A stretch of DNA of 64,000 nucleotides from positions 3,285,001-3,349,000 of the forward strand of contig NZ_CP043028.1 in assembly GCF_008935055.1 (NCBI RefSeq). The letters are read 5' to 3'. The notes beneath the pieces were generated by a model. That model was not told the DNA's origin, did no database searches, and saw only the letters and a list, made by a program, of their open reading frames with translations. Of the stretch, positions 7,700 to 15,618 are shown piece after piece (within the stretch, counting starts at the first letter, position 1; each line of letters starts with the position of its first letter). The translations under genes and the position numbers were made by a program. The stretch comes from Pseudobutyrivibrio xylanivorans. GTDB taxonomy: Bacteria > Bacillota > Clostridia > Lachnospirales > Lachnospiraceae.

Positions 7700-9633
7700 A
7701 TGACATTCTTCTTCTCAAGAATTTTCAAATATTTAGAAAAAGAATATATATCACTAACTAATAGTCCATCCCCCTTATCCAATCCATCATCTACGCTCTT
7801 AATCAAAGTGTCCACTTTACTTTGATCAATATACTTCAATACATGGGCTGTATATATTGATTCCTTAATTATAGTTTTTGTTTCAGGCCATACCTTATTT
7901 GCTCTATAAATATTATCACCACTCTGGGCGCCCCTATGACATATATCCTCGCGAATTTCTTTCGGAACTATCCCTTTCATGCCCACTCGAACTAATCGTC
8001 GATCGAAATCAGAGGATGAGAAGCACTCCATTGGAAGCTTTAAACACATTTCAACTACTTCTACATTTCTGATTGGATCTCTCAGAAGTATTCCATATTT
8101 TAAACTGTCCTTGGTGTCAATTTCTCCTATTTGAGAATTAGCATCTATCATATACATATATTCCCGCATTTTATTCATGCTCGTAAATGGATAATAATGC
8201 ATCATCTTCTTTCGAAAACGATTTGTCAGATTGTTCTTTTCACCAATATCTTTTCTAGTAACATTTTCCCGATAAACATTCTTTGCATCTTCATCAAAAT
8301 ACCATTTATAATAATCCACTAAACTTTTGAACATACCCTTGATAAATTTCTTTCGGGAAGCATTATTATTTTTCAATGGATCGAGCATTCGTAACGCTTT
8401 CAAGAATCTAAATTTTTTAGCATAAAATACAGCTGAGTTGGTAAAATCTCCGGCAGAAATGGTAGTATTTCCCGTAGCACCTGTAAGCATTATTTTGACA
8501 CCATTTTTAGAAGCCTGTTTGTAAATTTCATCTAGCCAGATTGCATTCTGTTGTGATTTGCATGGCATTTCCCAATAATCCAATATATCGTCAACCTCTG
8601 TTAAATAGCTGCGCCCTTTTGAATCGACAAAAGTTGGCACAATATTCGGATATGCCTTGCAAATAACTTCCACTCCCTTTTGCTCGTTGTAGACTCTATA
8701 GCCTTTTTCAGGCAGCCCCGCCTCCTTTAATGGAATTGATGTATAAGTATAGAGTTTTTCTCCTTTTGCTGCTAATTTCCCAGCAGCTATACACGCTACA
8801 GTTGATGAATCGAGCCCTGAACTCAACTGTGAAGATATTTTAATATCATCTCTCAAAATCATTGAAACTGATTTAGTCATGGTATCTCTAGCCATTTCTT
8901 CGCTCTGCTCAAGCGTAATAGACCAATCCGTCTTGATTCTATTTTGTGGATCAAAATATCTAGTCTCACGTGTTTCTATTTCACAATTCGAAGCAACCAA
9001 CTTGAATTCTACATAAGTACCAGAAACAACCTTAAATACATCTAATGCCGCCGTCTCTCTTGGTTCAGTAATCATAGCAGGTGATCGCATGGATACTGTA
9101 TCAACAAGCCACCTTTCATTCTCTTTAAACTGAAGCCCTGTGCAATCCAGCATAGGGAAAAACAGAGTAGAAAAATAAAGCACCCCGTCTCTTACATGGT
9201 ACATAAGGCATCGCTGTGCGAACTGATCTACAGCCATGAATACTGCATTGTCTTTTCTGCTATATATTACAAAAGAAAAAGCCCCCCTTAATTTCTCAAG
9301 ACAAGCCTCTCCCCATTTATAGTAAGCCTCAAGAATAATCCTTCCATCAGGAATATCATCTGGAAGTCCCAATTGTCCAATTAATTCAAAACGATTGTCA
9401 ATTACGCAATCTGCTGTAAAAAACAAGTCTTTCTTCTCATCGTAATAAGGAAGCTGTTCCTTTTCAGCTTCCTTGTTAAAATACTGTATTCCACAACCCA
9501 TAAGTACATTATTGTCTATGCCATACTCTAATCTATCAATAGCACATTCTCTATACTTTTCAGCAAACTTCTCCCCTATTTTAGAATTTACTTCACCTTT
9601 TTTTAAATCAATAACACCAAATATAGCAGACAT
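7696..9633 (-). CDS. Lasso macrolactam cyclase (asparagine synthetase-like)
   Basis: This 645-residue protein has an N-terminal Ntn-glutaminase-like domain (MSAIFGVIDL...) and a C-terminal ATP-pyrophosphatase domain with SSGLDSS (about residue 272), the adenylating PP-loop. The glutaminase nucleophile Cys2 of true AsnB (MCGIFG) is replaced by Ser, as expected for lasso cyclases, which adenylate the Asp/Glu side chain and close the ring with the core N-terminus. It starts one base after the kinase stop. It is the last enzyme gene before the precursors. Context (PqqD-like, transglutaminase-like, ABC exporter) makes lasso cyclase far likelier than asparagine synthetase. Confidence 0.93.
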   Translation of the reverse strand: MSAIFGVIDLKKGEVNSKIGEKFAEKYRECAIDRLEYGIDNNVLMGCGIQYFNKEAEKEQLPYYDEKKDLFFTADCVIDNRFELIGQLGLPDDIPDGRIILEAYYKWGEACLEKLRGAFSFVIYSRKDNAVFMAVDQFAQRCLMYHVRDGVLYFSTLFFPMLDCTGLQFKENERWLVDTVSMRSPAMITEPRETAALDVFKVVSGTYVEFKLVASNCEIETRETRYFDPQNRIKTDWSITLEQSEEMARDTMTKSVSMILRDDIKISSQLSSGLDSSTVACIAAGKLAAKGEKLYTYTSIPLKEAGLPEKGYRVYNEQKGVEVICKAYPNIVPTFVDSKGRSYLTEVDDILDYWEMPCKSQQNAIWLDEIYKQASKNGVKIMLTGATGNTTISAGDFTNSAVFYAKKFRFLKALRMLDPLKNNNASRKKFIKGMFKSLVDYYKWYFDEDAKNVYRENVTRKDIGEKNNLTNRFRKKMMHYYPFTSMNKMREYMYMIDANSQIGEIDTKDSLKYGILLRDPIRNVEVVEMCLKLPMECFSSSDFDRRLVRVGMKGIVPKEIREDICHRGAQSGDNIYRANKVWPETKTIIKESIYTAHVLKYIDQSKVDTLIKSVDDGLDKGDGLLVSDIYSFSKYLKILEKKNVI

Positions 9634-10551
9634 TTATGCCCCCTCTTGAACACATTTATCTATAAATCCAATGATATCAGGTAGTGTATTAATAGCCTTA
9701 GGGCGAGCTATCTGGTACACCTTAATCGTGGATGCCACCTTGAGACACTGCTTCATATACATCGGTGGTACCCCCCAACTATGGAATCCATCAGAACCTC
9801 GATAAATATTCTTCATCAATAATGATAGCTTCTCCTGCCCCTTCACCTCACGAATATCAAGTTCATCGGAATCTGACACAACAAGTTCAAAAAGATAATC
9901 AAAATCCTTTCCATCTACTAGATAGCCATCCTTTAATCTGAGTGCAAATTTATCTCTATCTTCATTTATATAGATTAAATCCTCTAGATTATATCCTCTG
10001 TTCAAAGCTGCATCTCTGCAAAGCTTCTGCTGTGGATAAGCCATGTTGATATGTGCCTTACTTCCATTATCAGTAAGTGCACATACATCATCTGCTATAA
10101 ACTTGTACCCCATATCTAAAAGAGAATCCGAAACCGTAGACTTGCCAGCACCACTTTCGCCAGTAACAATGACCCCCTTGCCGTATTTAGATATTCCACC
10201 ACCATGCATTACAACCATATTTCTAAGAATCATACAGTAACCAAAGGAGCTTCCTAAAAGGAAGCATTTAATCTGTTCTTCAGCAGCATTTTCAAATGGC
10301 TTAATTGTGATAATGTTTTCAGTTACCCAATAATCTCCCACATCAGGGATTCTAAATGCCATTGCTGACCTAGTTGTTGCGACAAAAAAATCTGATTCCA
10401 TTTTATCTTTATACATTGCTTTTACTTCGTTAGGAAGGTCCCCATAGACCACCTTAACATCTGGTTCACCATCGAAGTCCTGGGCGTAAGCCTCTTCGAT
10501 TTCCAGTTCGGACTCCACATGGAGACCATATAATAAATATTTGAAACTCAT
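9634..10551 (-). CDS. HprK-like kinase of the lasso locus
   Basis: The protein is 305 residues from MSFKYLLYG; an upstream frame to 10617 runs into a stem-loop element, and GGAG precedes the ATG at 10551. The P-loop GESGAGKST (about residue 130) and following FIADD resemble the HPr kinase/phosphorylase core, without the full HprK N-terminal domain. In paeninodin and pseudomycoidin loci such kinases phosphorylate the precursor's C-terminal Ser, and both precursors here end in Ser. The N-terminal domain (VTENIITIKPFENAAE) probably binds peptide. It is separated from the peptidase gene by 122 nt containing the stem-loop. Confidence 0.88.
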   Translation of the reverse strand: MSFKYLLYGLHVESELEIEEAYAQDFDGEPDVKVVYGDLPNEVKAMYKDKMESDFFVATTRSAMAFRIPDVGDYWVTENIITIKPFENAAEEQIKCFLLGSSFGYCMILRNMVVMHGGGISKYGKGVIVTGESGAGKSTVSDSLLDMGYKFIADDVCALTDNGSKAHINMAYPQQKLCRDAALNRGYNLEDLIYINEDRDKFALRLKDGYLVDGKDFDYLFELVVSDSDELDIREVKGQEKLSLLMKNIYRGSDGFHSWGVPPMYMKQCLKVASTIKVYQIARPKAINTLPDIIGFIDKCVQEGA

Positions 10552-10577
10552 AACAATTCTCCAACCCTCTCTAATCA

Positions 10578-10663
10578 GCCTTGTTACAGCGACAAGCCTT
10601 GGTATTACTCTGTTCAACTACATGTTTCACTGAGTAACACCAAGAGCTTGACACTTACAAGGC
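10578..10663 (-). ncRNA. Conserved three-stem element, copy 1
   Basis: Nested inverted repeats are GCCTTGT (10578-10584) with ACAAGGC (10657-10663), then CAAGC with GCTTG, then TTGGTATTACTC with GAGTAACACCAA. The apical loop contains CTACATGTTTCACT in plus-strand sense. The same architecture with different stem sequences occurs at 36457-36608 and 39320-39402. All three copies share orientation and lie 14-37 nt upstream of a minus-strand start codon. It could be a structured mRNA leader or a palindromic repeat. Transcription is assumed, not shown. Confidence 0.6.
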
Positions 10664-10673
10664 CACCAGAGTG

Positions 10674-11102
10674 TTACATACAAAATTTTGCCACGGTGGC
10701 ATAGCTGCTGCCGTCGCCACCTGTTACATATTTATCACCACATCTGAGCCAGGCATGTGCAATCATTGAACCCTGCTCATCCTTACCAACGCCAAGATAC
10801 ATGGTGGTAAGAATACTCTTGCGGTGTAAAAGAAAACGCGCTGTAAGAGCGCGCACCAAGCACTTGCTCTCCCATGGCGTCTTGTCTGCGATTCGGTTCA
10901 CCTCGCAGGATACGCAGTAAGCATACCAATAGTGCTCCCTGGTATCCTCCTCAGGTGACTCCACGCCCTTATCGCCCCAGTGTTGTTCAAGCTTCTTGCT
11001 TGGAATCAAAAGCATCTGGGCGCGATAAAACGCAGTTAGTCCATAGATGGCAAGTGTCATTTTTTTATTTGGATTGATCTTAAAAAAATTAACTACATTC
11101 AT
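10674..11102 (-). CDS. Lasso leader peptidase (transglutaminase-like B2 protein)
   Basis: This 142-residue protein matches the lasso B2 cysteine peptidase (transglutaminase core). The catalytic triad is visible as Cys81 in ESKCLVRALTARFLL, His116 in MIAHAWLRCG and Asp130 in VTGGDGS. It removes the leader so that the cyclase can join the new core N-terminus to a side chain, acting with the PqqD-like RRE encoded 3 nt upstream. Length is normal for a free-standing B2. A stem-loop element begins about 10 nt after its stop. Confidence 0.92.
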   Translation of the reverse strand: MNVVNFFKINPNKKMTLAIYGLTAFYRAQMLLIPSKKLEQHWGDKGVESPEEDTREHYWYAYCVSCEVNRIADKTPWESKCLVRALTARFLLHRKSILTTMYLGVGKDEQGSMIAHAWLRCGDKYVTGGDGSSYATVAKFCM

Positions 11103-11105
11103 CTC

Positions 11106-11381
11106 TTAAACCAATGATACAAAACCATAATCCTTCATTTGATTTACGAATGAGATAACAGACTCCTGACAAACTTCTCTGTCCACATCATATTCCTTCA
11201 AAAGGTTTTCAACGATAGTGCTGATATCCATGTTATCCTCCATCATATCCCAGATATCGTTGCCGCTTCCCTTAATCATGAAATATTTGCCGCTATCAAA
11301 ATCAATCATAACTTTCTCCCCGTCAAGCTCTGTTACGTCAAGCTTCTTTTCGATTTTGATTTTCTTGTTCATTAAATCCAT
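11106..11381 (-). CDS. PqqD-like RRE protein (lasso B1)
   Basis: This 91-residue protein is a PqqD-like RiPP recognition element: TELDGEKVMIDFDSGKYFMI (the LD...YF pattern), then NDIWDMMEDNMDISTIVENL and the helix-turn-helix end. It binds the leader peptide and presents it to B2 and the cyclase. AGAGGG lies 10 nt before the ATG. It overlaps the 3' end of the exporter gene by 44 nt, so translation is probably coupled; a start at 11372 (MNKKIK) is possible. Confidence 0.92.
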   Translation of the reverse strand: MDLMNKKIKIEKKLDVTELDGEKVMIDFDSGKYFMIKGSGNDIWDMMEDNMDISTIVENLLKEYDVDREVCQESVISFVNQMKDYGFVSLV

Positions 11382-13068
11382 AACTTATTTCCCTCTTGTC
11401 TATCTTTTTATTTTCGATTTTGATCTGCCTGTCACAATATGGAAGCACAGATAATCTATGTGTGATTATGATGCAAGTAGGCTTTGGTGAAATGCTCTCT
11501 AATCCCTTAAGCACCGCAATCTCTGTCTCAGAATCCAATGAGGATGTTGCCTCATCGAATATGATAAATGGAGCCTTTCTAACAAGGCATCGTGCAATGG
11601 CGATACGTTGCGCCTGACCCTCTGATATACCGTGGCCTCTCTCGCCAATGACTGTATCTATCCCATTTGGGAGTTCCATAACGAAATCGTAAGCTGCCGA
11701 CATCTTAAGAGCTTCTATCATCTCTTCCTCTGTAGCATCAAGCTTACCCATTCGGATATTTTCTCTGATGGTTCCACTGAAAAGGGTATTGCCTTGTGGA
11801 ACATAACTCATGAAATCACGCATTCCTGCGCCGGCTGGTACAGGCTTTCCGTCCTCTCCCTGAAACGAAATATTTCCACTGTAGCGACTCATGAATGACA
11901 TGATAAGTCTGATAAGTGTAGTCTTTCCAATTCCCGATTCACCGATAATAGCAACAAACTCTCCTGGCTTTATATCAAGACTAACGTCCTCTAAAACATT
12001 TTCCTTTGAATCATAACCAAAAGTGAGGTTATCCACATGAACACCTATTGACCCCTCTGGTTTATCAACAGCTTCACGCTTCTCAAGTGGAATATTTTCC
12101 AAATCCATTACACGCTCTGCTGATGCAAAAATCTGAACAATCTTTGGAATCTGCTGTGCAAGTCCAATAATTGGTGCCTGAATTCTGTTGATTAACACAA
12201 GAAACAGTGACATTGTTCCGTAAGTGATAGTGTTTCTTGATAATGAAATTGCTCCAAATGTGAAAGCCACAATGTACGCAAGCTGAAAACTAAGCGACAT
12301 AACCGAGCCACTGAAGATGCTCATTCGGCTCTTCTTGTATACCCAGTTAAAACGTTCATCTCTAAGCTCTACCAATCTGTTTGTCGCATAATCCTCATTA
12401 GCGAATGATTTAACTACCAAAAGGTTTGCCATGCTCTCCTGAATAAATGAACGATAAACTGACTCTGACTCCTGAACTCTAAGAGAAAGATATTTTAGCT
12501 TACGTCCAAGGAAAATACTCACCAGTGCAGCCACCGGTCCCAAACAAAGTGCAACAAGCGCAAGTATTGGCTGATAGTAAAGCATCGTGATAAATGCCGC
12601 CAAGAACTGAACTCCAAGCTTTACAATAGTTGGAATCGTATAGATGATTCCGTCTGCAATATTTCCCGCATCACTGGTAAGACGTGTCATCAAATCACCA
12701 GTGTGATATTTTTTTATATCCATCCAGTAAGCACGAACAATTTGCTCGTATACCTGCTTTCGGATACCAAATGAGAACTTTTCATCCAAAACCAGCGAAA
12801 GCAGTTGGCTTCCCATATCAAAAACAATCACCGCTAAAATCATGACTGCGTAGGCAATTAAAAGACCAATAACGCCATTTCCACCTGTAGCCTTATCGAT
12901 GATACTCTTCGAAGTAATGGCCATGCCAAGACCAAACAATGTACCAACTATATCCATTCCCATAATGAGAATTATCTTTGGCAAATATGGCTTAGTGTAT
13001 TCACACAACCATTTAAAATATGTTTTCTGATTAGGCCAATCTCTGACCCATTTTCCAAAATTACTCAT
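11338..13068 (-). CDS. Lasso peptide ABC exporter
   Basis: This 576-residue half-transporter is fused permease plus ATPase. Six membrane spans (about residues 28-300) precede the nucleotide-binding domain with Walker A GESGIGKTT, signature ISEGQAQRIAIARCL, Walker B FIIFDEATSSLD and switch His in ITHRLS. There is no N-terminal C39 peptidase, consistent with leader removal by the separate B2 enzyme. It would export the finished peptide and give self-protection. The last 15 codons overlap the RRE gene. It lies 18 nt downstream of the nucleotidyltransferase gene. Confidence 0.93.
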   Translation of the reverse strand: MSNFGKWVRDWPNQKTYFKWLCEYTKPYLPKIILIMGMDIVGTLFGLGMAITSKSIIDKATGGNGVIGLLIAYAVMILAVIVFDMGSQLLSLVLDEKFSFGIRKQVYEQIVRAYWMDIKKYHTGDLMTRLTSDAGNIADGIIYTIPTIVKLGVQFLAAFITMLYYQPILALVALCLGPVAALVSIFLGRKLKYLSLRVQESESVYRSFIQESMANLLVVKSFANEDYATNRLVELRDERFNWVYKKSRMSIFSGSVMSLSFQLAYIVAFTFGAISLSRNTITYGTMSLFLVLINRIQAPIIGLAQQIPKIVQIFASAERVMDLENIPLEKREAVDKPEGSIGVHVDNLTFGYDSKENVLEDVSLDIKPGEFVAIIGESGIGKTTLIRLIMSFMSRYSGNISFQGEDGKPVPAGAGMRDFMSYVPQGNTLFSGTIRENIRMGKLDATEEEMIEALKMSAAYDFVMELPNGIDTVIGERGHGISEGQAQRIAIARCLVRKAPFIIFDEATSSLDSETEIAVLKGLESISPKPTCIIITHRLSVLPYCDRQIKIENKKIDKREISYGFNEQENQNRKEA

Positions 13069-13086
13069 AACAATTACTCTAAAAAA

Positions 13087-14334
13087 TTACTCCTCGTCCA
13101 AAAGTCCAACACTGCTCATAAGGCCAAGTCTATTCTCCACTACTATCATCTTCTCAGTAGCTGAGTACTGCCCCTCTTCCTTTTGGAACAGGCTCCAGAT
13201 AGCCTTATAACCAAATCTGTGAATCCAAGCTATTGGAAGTAGGAGCGGATTCTCCTTCGCATATACGTATCTCTCTCCAAGCTCCTCAGCCTTTGGAAAA
13301 AGGAATCTTATGATACGTCCTGATTTGCTACCATTAACCGATGTCAAATTACCCACAAGATAAGGCTCAAGTGTAGTGGTAAGCTGCCAATCCTCGCTTC
13401 TAAGCTGTGCTTCGTCGCCCTTGTAGATAAAATCAACAATCATAGCCTCCAACACTTCTTTTGAAGCTTTTGGCTTTCGGCCCTCTGTAAAAGCTGGATT
13501 CATACCAAAATACTCCACGCAAATTCCTAAGAAATTCTCGCAGAAGAAACCATAATTCAATTTATCCATCATTTGCCAAAAATAATCCTTGGAAAGCTCG
13601 TCGAAATGACGATTTACAAACAGAGTGATATCTGTAAAGAATCTAACACTAGCTCCCTCAAGCATAAAATGCTTAATGATATGAAACATCTGATAGACAA
13701 GATGCTCATTGTGACCAAATGTCCGAACCTTTTCCCCGTCGACTTCCACAGTGATTCGCTTAGATGGTGATTCTAAGTCCGCTGCTTTAAGTTTGTCGAT
13801 TTTCTGACCTTCATAGTCTTCATAGACTGTGGTATGAAGTTCAATCATATGTCCCGTCGTTTCGTTCTCATAAACGAAGACATGCTCTTTAGTCTTGTGC
13901 TCATTTTTCACATAACCACGCTTTTCAATCATGGCACAAACTGCTGCTGCATCACCTGAATCCACTAAAATATCTGAATCGGATGACGGTCTGTATGCAG
14001 GGTTTGGATAACAGTCTGCAACAACTATGCCCTTAAAAATGGCATAGTCAATCCCTGATGATTCAATCTCCCTAATCAAATCAATCAATGCATGGAAGTG
14101 CTTCTTTTGACGCACAAAAATCTGGAATCGAAAGAAGTCCCATCTCTTTCGAAGTTCCTCTGGCAGGCTGCTCTGTGCCTTTGCCACGTCATAAGTCACA
14201 CCTGCAAGAGTATTCCTGCAGGCTAACTCATAAACTTTCTCCCAATCTGCTGATAAAAAATGGCCATCATCCGATGTATCTTGGATAATGGCCTTGCTTG
14301 TCAGTTTTATAAAATTTGTGTCCTGTAACTTCAT
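13087..14334 (-). CDS. Nucleotidyltransferase family protein of lasso locus
   Basis: This 415-residue protein of the NTP_transf_5 type has the diagnostic FKGIVVADCYPNPAYRPSSD followed by SDILVD, where D-x-D ligands bind metal, then HMIELHTTVYEDYEG. Members occur in lasso loci beside the HprK-like kinase; in pseudomycoidin the equivalent adds sugar to the phosphorylated residue. A comparable second-step tailoring of the phospho-Ser is inferred here. It is the first gene of the lasso operon, with a promoter at 14375-14403. Confidence 0.9.
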   Translation of the reverse strand: MKLQDTNFIKLTSKAIIQDTSDDGHFLSADWEKVYELACRNTLAGVTYDVAKAQSSLPEELRKRWDFFRFQIFVRQKKHFHALIDLIREIESSGIDYAIFKGIVVADCYPNPAYRPSSDSDILVDSGDAAAVCAMIEKRGYVKNEHKTKEHVFVYENETTGHMIELHTTVYEDYEGQKIDKLKAADLESPSKRITVEVDGEKVRTFGHNEHLVYQMFHIIKHFMLEGASVRFFTDITLFVNRHFDELSKDYFWQMMDKLNYGFFCENFLGICVEYFGMNPAFTEGRKPKASKEVLEAMIVDFIYKGDEAQLRSEDWQLTTTLEPYLVGNLTSVNGSKSGRIIRFLFPKAEELGERYVYAKENPLLLPIAWIHRFGYKAIWSLFQKEEGQYSATEKMIVVENRLGLMSSVGLLDEE

Positions 14335-14374
14335 TGCCGTTTCCTAAATATCGTATATTTTCAATACCTTAAAC

Positions 14375-14403
14375 AGTATATATGCAATGAGTTTCTAAAT
14401 CAA
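14375..14403 (-). promoter_or_regulatory. Promoter of the lasso enzyme operon
   Basis: On the minus strand TTGATT (14398-14403), 17 nt and TATACT (14375-14380), about 40 nt before the nucleotidyltransferase ATG. It is the only good sigma-A-like pair I see in this 180-bp gap. Confidence 0.6.
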
Positions 14404-14425
14404 TCTAAATACGTTATACAAAGTA

Positions 14426-14440
14426 ACAGTTTTGTTAGAA
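14426..14440 (-). promoter_or_regulatory. Operator-like motif shared with precursor promoter
   Basis: ACAGTTTTGTTAGAA here is identical to 7658-7672 upstream of the precursor promoter. It lies 22 bp upstream of the -35 box. The partner repeat 20 bp away is not conserved here. This suggests one regulator for both lasso promoters, perhaps weaker at this one. Confidence 0.5.
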
Positions 14441-14513
14441 CTTTTTTGTGAATTTTACACTATACAAAGTAATTGTCTGAGTATTACACCACATTATTCC
14501 AATATCTGTTGCT

Positions 14514-15341
14514 TTACGCACTCTTTGTGTACTTTTTACCGAAGAACTTGGCCTCTAAGAACCACCAGCCTTTTTTAATCCAATTGATTTTCTCAGAGTA
14601 GGCTGCAGTGACCTCAGTCACCTTCTTTCCTTCGGTCTGAATCTTCAAAATCCATACGTTCATAAGGATTTCGCTGACTCTTCCAAAAAGGCGTGCCTGG
14701 AAAGCGGAGAGTCCGGTTACGTCCACACGCTGCTCAACTCCTTCAAGAAGTTTGAAAAGCCACTGAGCATAATCATCAAAGCATTCTTTTTTCATAATGC
14801 ACATGTTGTACATACTTCCATTAGTTCGTGAATAGATGGCATCCAAATATTTCAAATCCTCTGGAAAAACTCTCGCCATTACCTCACGAGCCACATCCAA
14901 ATGCATGCCATCCATGGTATGTGAATAGTGGCTATACAGAGTCTCAATAAAATATTTATTTCGTTTCGGAATGATAACATCATATTCTGACATAAGTGCT
15001 TCTATCTCCTGCTGTGTCAATACATTGCTAAAAGCATCTTTGTCATCGCCAAGACTTTTCTTGCTAGCAAAGAATCGCCTGTAGTGGCACAATCCCACCA
15101 CATCTGCTGTCACATTCTTCCATATATAATATGTACCTGTGAGCTCACAATAATATGGATTCTTCTGGGAGATATTCTCTCCGCAATCATCCCTGATTAT
15201 GGCTCCAGTTCTATTTTTAATTCCAAGCTGTTCGTATGTAATTGGGTCTTTGCCAGCGGCGCCCACCTGAATTGGAACATAGCAGGCTTCCTCCAGCAAT
15301 TGACAAGGTTTGTGTGTCGCCACAAATATTTTTATATCCAA
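14514..15341 (-). CDS. DUF4422 glycosyltransferase
   Basis: The protein is about 275 residues. DUF4422 hallmarks are IKIFVATHKPC at the N-terminus, CELTGTYYIWKN, GLCHYRRFF and DVIIPKRNKYF, with MYNMCIMKK in the second half. These are GT-A-type glycosyltransferases of capsule and polysaccharide loci. Start choice: ATG at 15356 is flush against a terminator T-run and has no Shine-Dalgarno, whereas the GGGAG formed by that ATG's next bases lies 8 nt before an in-frame TTG at 15341. I prefer the TTG. Whether it serves the lasso locus or cell-surface glycans is unknown. Confidence 0.82.
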   Translation of the reverse strand: MDIKIFVATHKPCQLLEEACYVPIQVGAAGKDPITYEQLGIKNRTGAIIRDDCGENISQKNPYYCELTGTYYIWKNVTADVVGLCHYRRFFASKKSLGDDKDAFSNVLTQQEIEALMSEYDVIIPKRNKYFIETLYSHYSHTMDGMHLDVAREVMARVFPEDLKYLDAIYSRTNGSMYNMCIMKKECFDDYAQWLFKLLEGVEQRVDVTGLSAFQARLFGRVSEILMNVWILKIQTEGKKVTEVTAAYSEKINWIKKGWWFLEAKFFGKKYTKSA

Positions 15342-15354
15342 GGCACAGTCTCCC

Positions 15355-15387
15355 ATAAAAAGAGACGTCTATTTCCATAGACGTCTC
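15355..15387 (-). terminator. Terminator of the 45-residue membrane peptide gene
   Basis: A perfect 11-bp stem, GAGACGTCTAT (15362-15372) and ATAGACGTCTC (15377-15387), with a 4-nt loop is followed on the minus strand by CTTTTT. It lies 22 nt past the small gene's stop and immediately upstream of the DUF4422 start, so that gene depends on read-through or an unseen promoter. Confidence 0.88.
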
Positions 15388-15408
15388 ACATAATCTCAAA
15401 TAAGGATG

Positions 15409-15546
15409 CTAATCCTCTTCGCCGTCTTCCTCGTCTACAATTGCTGCCGCAGCACCTGAAACCGCAGATACCACTGCAATAACTGCAACAATGACAACTA
15501 GTAACAATAGTGCAAAAAAGAAAATCAAAAAACCGCCCTCAGTCAT
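15409..15546 (-). CDS. 45-residue single-span membrane peptide
   Basis: This short gene has a very strong site, AAGGAGGG, 8 nt before ATG. The peptide starts MTEGGFLIFFFALLLLVVIV, continues as one long hydrophobic helix (residues about 5-38) and ends in an acidic tail, DEEDGEED. It has its own terminator. No family is recognised. It lies between two glycosyltransferase genes and could be a small membrane regulator or, less likely, a toxin-like peptide. Coding is supported by the ribosome site and domain layout only. Confidence 0.7.
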   Translation of the reverse strand: MTEGGFLIFFFALLLLVVIVAVIAVVSAVSGAAAAIVDEEDGEED

Positions 15547-15618
15547 ACAAAACCCTCCTTCTCACAACATTCATTATAGCCCTTTCAATACCTAAAAGCA
15601 AACAGACAAATCGCCACC

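Noticed and set aside
10578..10663. Integron attC site, self-cleaving ribozyme or T-box as identity of the stem-loop family
   Set aside because: No attC core sites, hammerhead/twister/pistol cores or T-box sequence are present; the shared apical motif matches none I know.
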